A stretch of DNA of 23,882 nt, from IMG/VR virus record IMGVR_UViG_3300038954_000142, positions 1 to 23,882 of that record. One strand, 5' to 3'. Positions 22,051-23,882 of this stretch are shown here, in pieces. Origin of the DNA: a virus. The notes under the pieces were generated by a model. That model saw only the letters and a program-made list of their open reading frames with translations, ran no database searches and had not been told where the DNA came from. Made by a program: the position numbers and the translations under genes. Each line of letters starts with the position of its first letter. The stretch's first letter is position 1.

Positions 22051-22165
22051 AACGATGTATCCATTTTTCAATATAGTGAATAACGGTATCTAATATCCCA
22101 TAATGCTCTGCTATGGAGTAGATTACAATACCAATAATAAATATTTTAGCAACTGTTTCATTCAT
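22037..22165 (-). CDS. 42-residue single-pass membrane peptide
   Basis: The frame starts at ATG 22165, with AAGGGG about 8 bases upstream, and ends in TGA at 22037-22039, overlapping the start of the ATPase gene by 14 bases. Residues 5-18 (VAKIFIIGIVIYSI) are hydrophobic, followed by an amphipathic, lysine- and arginine-containing helix (DTVIHYIEKWIHRYERE). The strong ribosome site and the tight overlap support it as real. It may be an accessory subunit of the adjacent membrane ATPase or a small toxin-like or holin-like peptide; the sequence does not decide. Confidence 0.6.
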   Translation of the reverse strand: MNETVAKIFIIGIVIYSIAEHYGILDTVIHYIEKWIHRYERE

Positions 22166-22181
22166 TAATTTACCCCTTTTA

Positions 22182-22598
22182 TTAATGTGGTCTCATTTGT
22201 CTATTAGAATAAGATCTATGCGTAGTAATAAATATCTCAGGTAGAATAGCTGTAGCAGTAGAGAGGAATACAGCTATAACAGTATTCGTTAACTGTACAT
22301 CTTCTCTCATACTATCTGGCAATACCATTGAAACATCCCCCATATTAGGGGATATGCCCCTATAGTTAAACCAGATATCACAAGCCATAAAAGCAATAGA
22401 GAACACTAAAACTACCTTCTTTTGTGTCTCTGGTAATGAACGATATTTATCAGTAGTTAAAACACTTTCTGATACTGTAAATAATGCCTGAACTATTAGA
22501 GCAGTAATAAATGGAGATGATACACCCATATCATTAAATGCAATGTATGTAAACCATACTCCACAAAACCATAATGCAAAACCTATACCCGCTAACAT
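22182..22598 (-). CDS. four-helix membrane protein
   Basis: A 138-residue protein with GGGG 6 bases upstream of its ATG. Four hydrophobic segments: 2-21 (LAGIGFALWFCGVWFTYIAF), about 28-45 (PFITALIVQALFTVS), about 62-78 (VVLVFSIAFMACDIWFNY) and about 104-124 (TNTVIAVFLSTATAILPEIFI). The loop between the second and third is charged (TTDKYRSLPETQKK). No enzyme motif and no known family recognised. It lies 16 bases upstream of the small membrane peptide and ATPase genes, suggesting a three-component membrane complex. Two TGTGATATCACA palindromes lie in its 5' leader and may control it. Confidence 0.65.
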   Translation of the reverse strand: MLAGIGFALWFCGVWFTYIAFNDMGVSSPFITALIVQALFTVSESVLTTDKYRSLPETQKKVVLVFSIAFMACDIWFNYRGISPNMGDVSMVLPDSMREDVQLTNTVIAVFLSTATAILPEIFITTHRSYSNRQMRPH

Positions 22599-22612
22599 AA
22601 TAACCCCATATA

Positions 22613-22648
22613 TGTGATATCACACACATATGTATATGTGATATCACA
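22613..22648. promoter_or_regulatory. paired TGTGATATCACA palindromes upstream of the membrane module
   Basis: Identical 12-bp palindromes at 22613-22624 and 22637-22648, centres 24 bp apart, lie 15-50 bases upstream of the four-helix protein start. The same core is found at 19609-19620. A dimeric regulator binding two sites is the simplest reading, and self-pairing hairpins in the transcript are also possible. Confidence 0.6.
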
Positions 22649-22655
22649 TTAACTA

Positions 22656-22907
22656 TTAAAATCTACCAATATCAATAAAGAATATAAACAACCATCTAAA
22701 CATATCATAATCTTTCTCATTATATGCTTTATGTATATCCGCCGATAGTTCACAGAGATAAAACATCTTAGTAGAATGTTTATCAGAGAAGTAAGGTATA
22801 AACTTCTCACACTCTAGGAACAATTTATAAAGAGATGACACATTAACTAAAGAATATGGTACAGACTTTCTATGCTTACTCTCATAAACTTGTGTTATTT
22901 CTAACAT
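22656..22907 (-). CDS. small hypothetical helical protein
   Basis: An 83-residue protein read from ATG 22907, which has GGAG 5 bases upstream. The frame is open further to 22946 but that part lies inside the exonuclease gene without a better site. It is helical, with aromatic-rich ends (LYKLFLECEKFIPYFSDK, YDMFRWLFIFFIDIGRF). The C-terminal hydrophobic stretch is too short and acidic for a clear membrane helix. It overlaps the exonuclease 3' end by 26 bases. Function unknown. Confidence 0.55.
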   Translation of the reverse strand: MLEITQVYESKHRKSVPYSLVNVSSLYKLFLECEKFIPYFSDKHSTKMFYLCELSADIHKAYNEKDYDMFRWLFIFFIDIGRF

Positions 22908-23628
22908 ATGTACTCCATACTCCTGTAGATATATAATGCATAACATCTTCTTTATCTAACTTCTCATTAACTGCTATTCTATGGGGCAAATGTGCCATAT
23001 CTATATTATCTAGAAATGTATCCCCATAGATTGAATATGCTACTTCAAATGGATTAGAGCTTTCGTATATAGCTCTACTTTCTCGAATAGCTTTTACTCC
23101 TTTAGGTATCAGTCTTGGTACATTATCTGTCTTATCCCCAAATAGACAGAGAGTTAAAAGGTACAGATCAGGAGTTAAAGGTATATCATATAAACTTTTA
23201 GGTATACCAGCGTGTAAGTTAGTTCGTAGTGATGTACCATCTAGTTTCTCAATTGAACACCATTCTGGTAATTGAGCTAAATCCTTGTCAGATGTAATGA
23301 TAGGATACCCTTGCAAAGCTTTAATAGCTAATATATCATCCGCTTCTAAAAGAGGATTATAAAGAGTATCAAACATAGAATTAGTATTTATATCATTAAA
23401 TATCTCTTTTGCCCTTTTTCTATACTCCATTTGTTTATCAGTGATTTTCGTGATATCACGATTAGCTTTATATGCCGGATACAATTGCTTTCTTATGTTT
23501 TTGTATCCTTCAGTTACAATAGTACATCCCGCATACTTACTATACAATGCCCTATCTTTCTTCCATTGTTCATAACCGCCTCTGTACACATATTGGTAAA
23601 CAAGGTACCCACCGTCAATATAATGCAT
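22882..23628 (-). CDS. 5'-3' exonuclease / flap endonuclease (FEN superfamily)
   Basis: A 248-residue nuclease of the PIN/FEN type, like phage T5 D15 and the polymerase I 5' domain, which removes RNA primers and 5' flaps during replication. Motifs in order: D5 (YIDGG), YPAYKANR (50-57; helical-arch Y/K/R), EADD (95-98), TSDKDLAQL (112-120) and the helix-hairpin-helix block FGDKTDNVPRLIPKGVKAI (163-181, D165, D168). All metal-binding acids are present. The block has PRLIPKG where most members have PGxxGxG, a mild variation. The start overlaps the HNH stop (TAATG) and AAGGGG precedes it. Minus-strand replication gene, opposite to the structural operon. Confidence 0.9.
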   Translation of the reverse strand: MHYIDGGYLVYQYVYRGGYEQWKKDRALYSKYAGCTIVTEGYKNIRKQLYPAYKANRDITKITDKQMEYRKRAKEIFNDINTNSMFDTLYNPLLEADDILAIKALQGYPIITSDKDLAQLPEWCSIEKLDGTSLRTNLHAGIPKSLYDIPLTPDLYLLTLCLFGDKTDNVPRLIPKGVKAIRESRAIYESSNPFEVAYSIYGDTFLDNIDMAHLPHRIAVNEKLDKEDVMHYISTGVWSTYVRNNTSL

Positions 23629-23867
23629 TACATTAACCCCTTTTGTAGCATTTCAAGTGGAGTTTTATCCTTTTTCCTACTATTACACGGCTTGCAAGCA
23701 GGCACTAAGTTATCTATAGTATTAGTACCGCCTCTACTAATCGGCTGCATATGGTCTACTGTTAGCTCATTTACTGGGAATGGTTTGTAACAGTATGCAC
23801 AGCAATAGTTATATTCTGCTAGACGTTCCTGCCATTGTTCATTAGTGTATGTGCCAGCATCTTGCAC
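23628..23867 (-). CDS. short HNH endonuclease (copy 4)
   Basis: A 79-residue single-domain HNH protein: C23-x2-C26, D38-H39 (LTVDHMQPISRGG), N53 and C58-x2-C61 (ACKPCNSRKK). It starts at GTG 23867, chosen for the strong AAGGAG (23875-23880) 7 bases upstream. Unlike the other HNH proteins here it has neither zinc ribbon nor repeats and resembles generic phage HNH proteins that either act in packaging or are mobile. Here it is coupled to the exonuclease through a TAATG overlap. Its own promoter must lie beyond the window. Confidence 0.85.
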   Translation of the reverse strand: MQDAGTYTNEQWQERLAEYNYCCAYCYKPFPVNELTVDHMQPISRGGTNTIDNLVPACKPCNSRKKDKTPLEMLQKGLM

Positions 23868-23882
23868 TTTGCTTCTCCTTAT

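Noticed and set aside
22613-22648. TGTGATATCACA as a CRP (TGTGA-N6-TCACA) site
   Set aside because: The spacer between half-sites is 2 bases instead of 6, so half-sites would lie on the wrong helical face for CRP.

Overview
This window is part of an AT-rich tailed double-stranded DNA phage, or a prophage or phage-plasmid derived from one. The evidence is a large terminase, an HK97-type prohead protease fused to a major capsid protein, an HK97-type portal, a MuF/SPP1-gp7-type minor head region, head-tail connector candidates, a beta-helical tail spike, fibre-like proteins, a phage-type nucleotide metabolism block and four HNH endonucleases. Shine-Dalgarno sites such as GGAG and AGGAGG are frequent, so the host translates with ordinary SD signals. 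The host cannot be named from this sequence.

Layout. (1) 1-4663, plus strand: nucleotide metabolism and selfish genes. It holds the tail of an upstream gene, two paralogous HNH genes flanking a ThyX-like protein, a zinc-ribbon protein, a MazG-like pyrophosphohydrolase and a class II ribonucleotide reductase. The reductase is interrupted by a 213-nt ORF-less group I intron that appears to split the codon of the catalytic cysteine. (2) 4664-7746, plus strand: a run of small unknown genes, many with overlapping ends, plus a third HNH gene. Two near-identical promoters drive it, each preceded by four TTATCA boxes spaced exactly 11 bp apart. (3) 7747-8195: a terminator, then a promoter and a repeat-rich leader for the structural operon. 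(4) 8196-19603, plus strand: packaging and structural genes in an unusual order, with the portal downstream of the tail spike. The last two genes are fibre-like proteins with matching N-terminal modules, each preceded by the same 27-bp repeat. No tail tube, sheath or tape-measure gene was seen. (5) 19604-21258: 1.65 kb of AT-rich non-coding DNA between convergent operons, with microsatellites, a promoter whose spacer is a palindrome, degenerate repeats and a GC-rich hairpin island. (6) 21259-23867, minus strand: HNH endonuclease, 5'-3' exonuclease, a small unknown protein, a four-helix membrane protein, a 42-residue membrane peptide and a membrane-anchored FtsK/HerA-type ATPase.

How the parts fit. 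MazG, the reductase and possibly the ThyX-like protein would supply or control nucleotides for replication, and the exonuclease would process DNA. The TTATCA promoters look activator-dependent and would time the small-gene block. A third promoter drives head assembly. A roughly 135-bp structured element occurs three times, after the reductase, after the portal and in the convergent gap, and always includes a stem followed by TTTTTTATATA. The most promising undescribed items are the helically phased TTATCA promoter system, this three-copy element, the membrane ATPase module and the duplicated fibre cassette.
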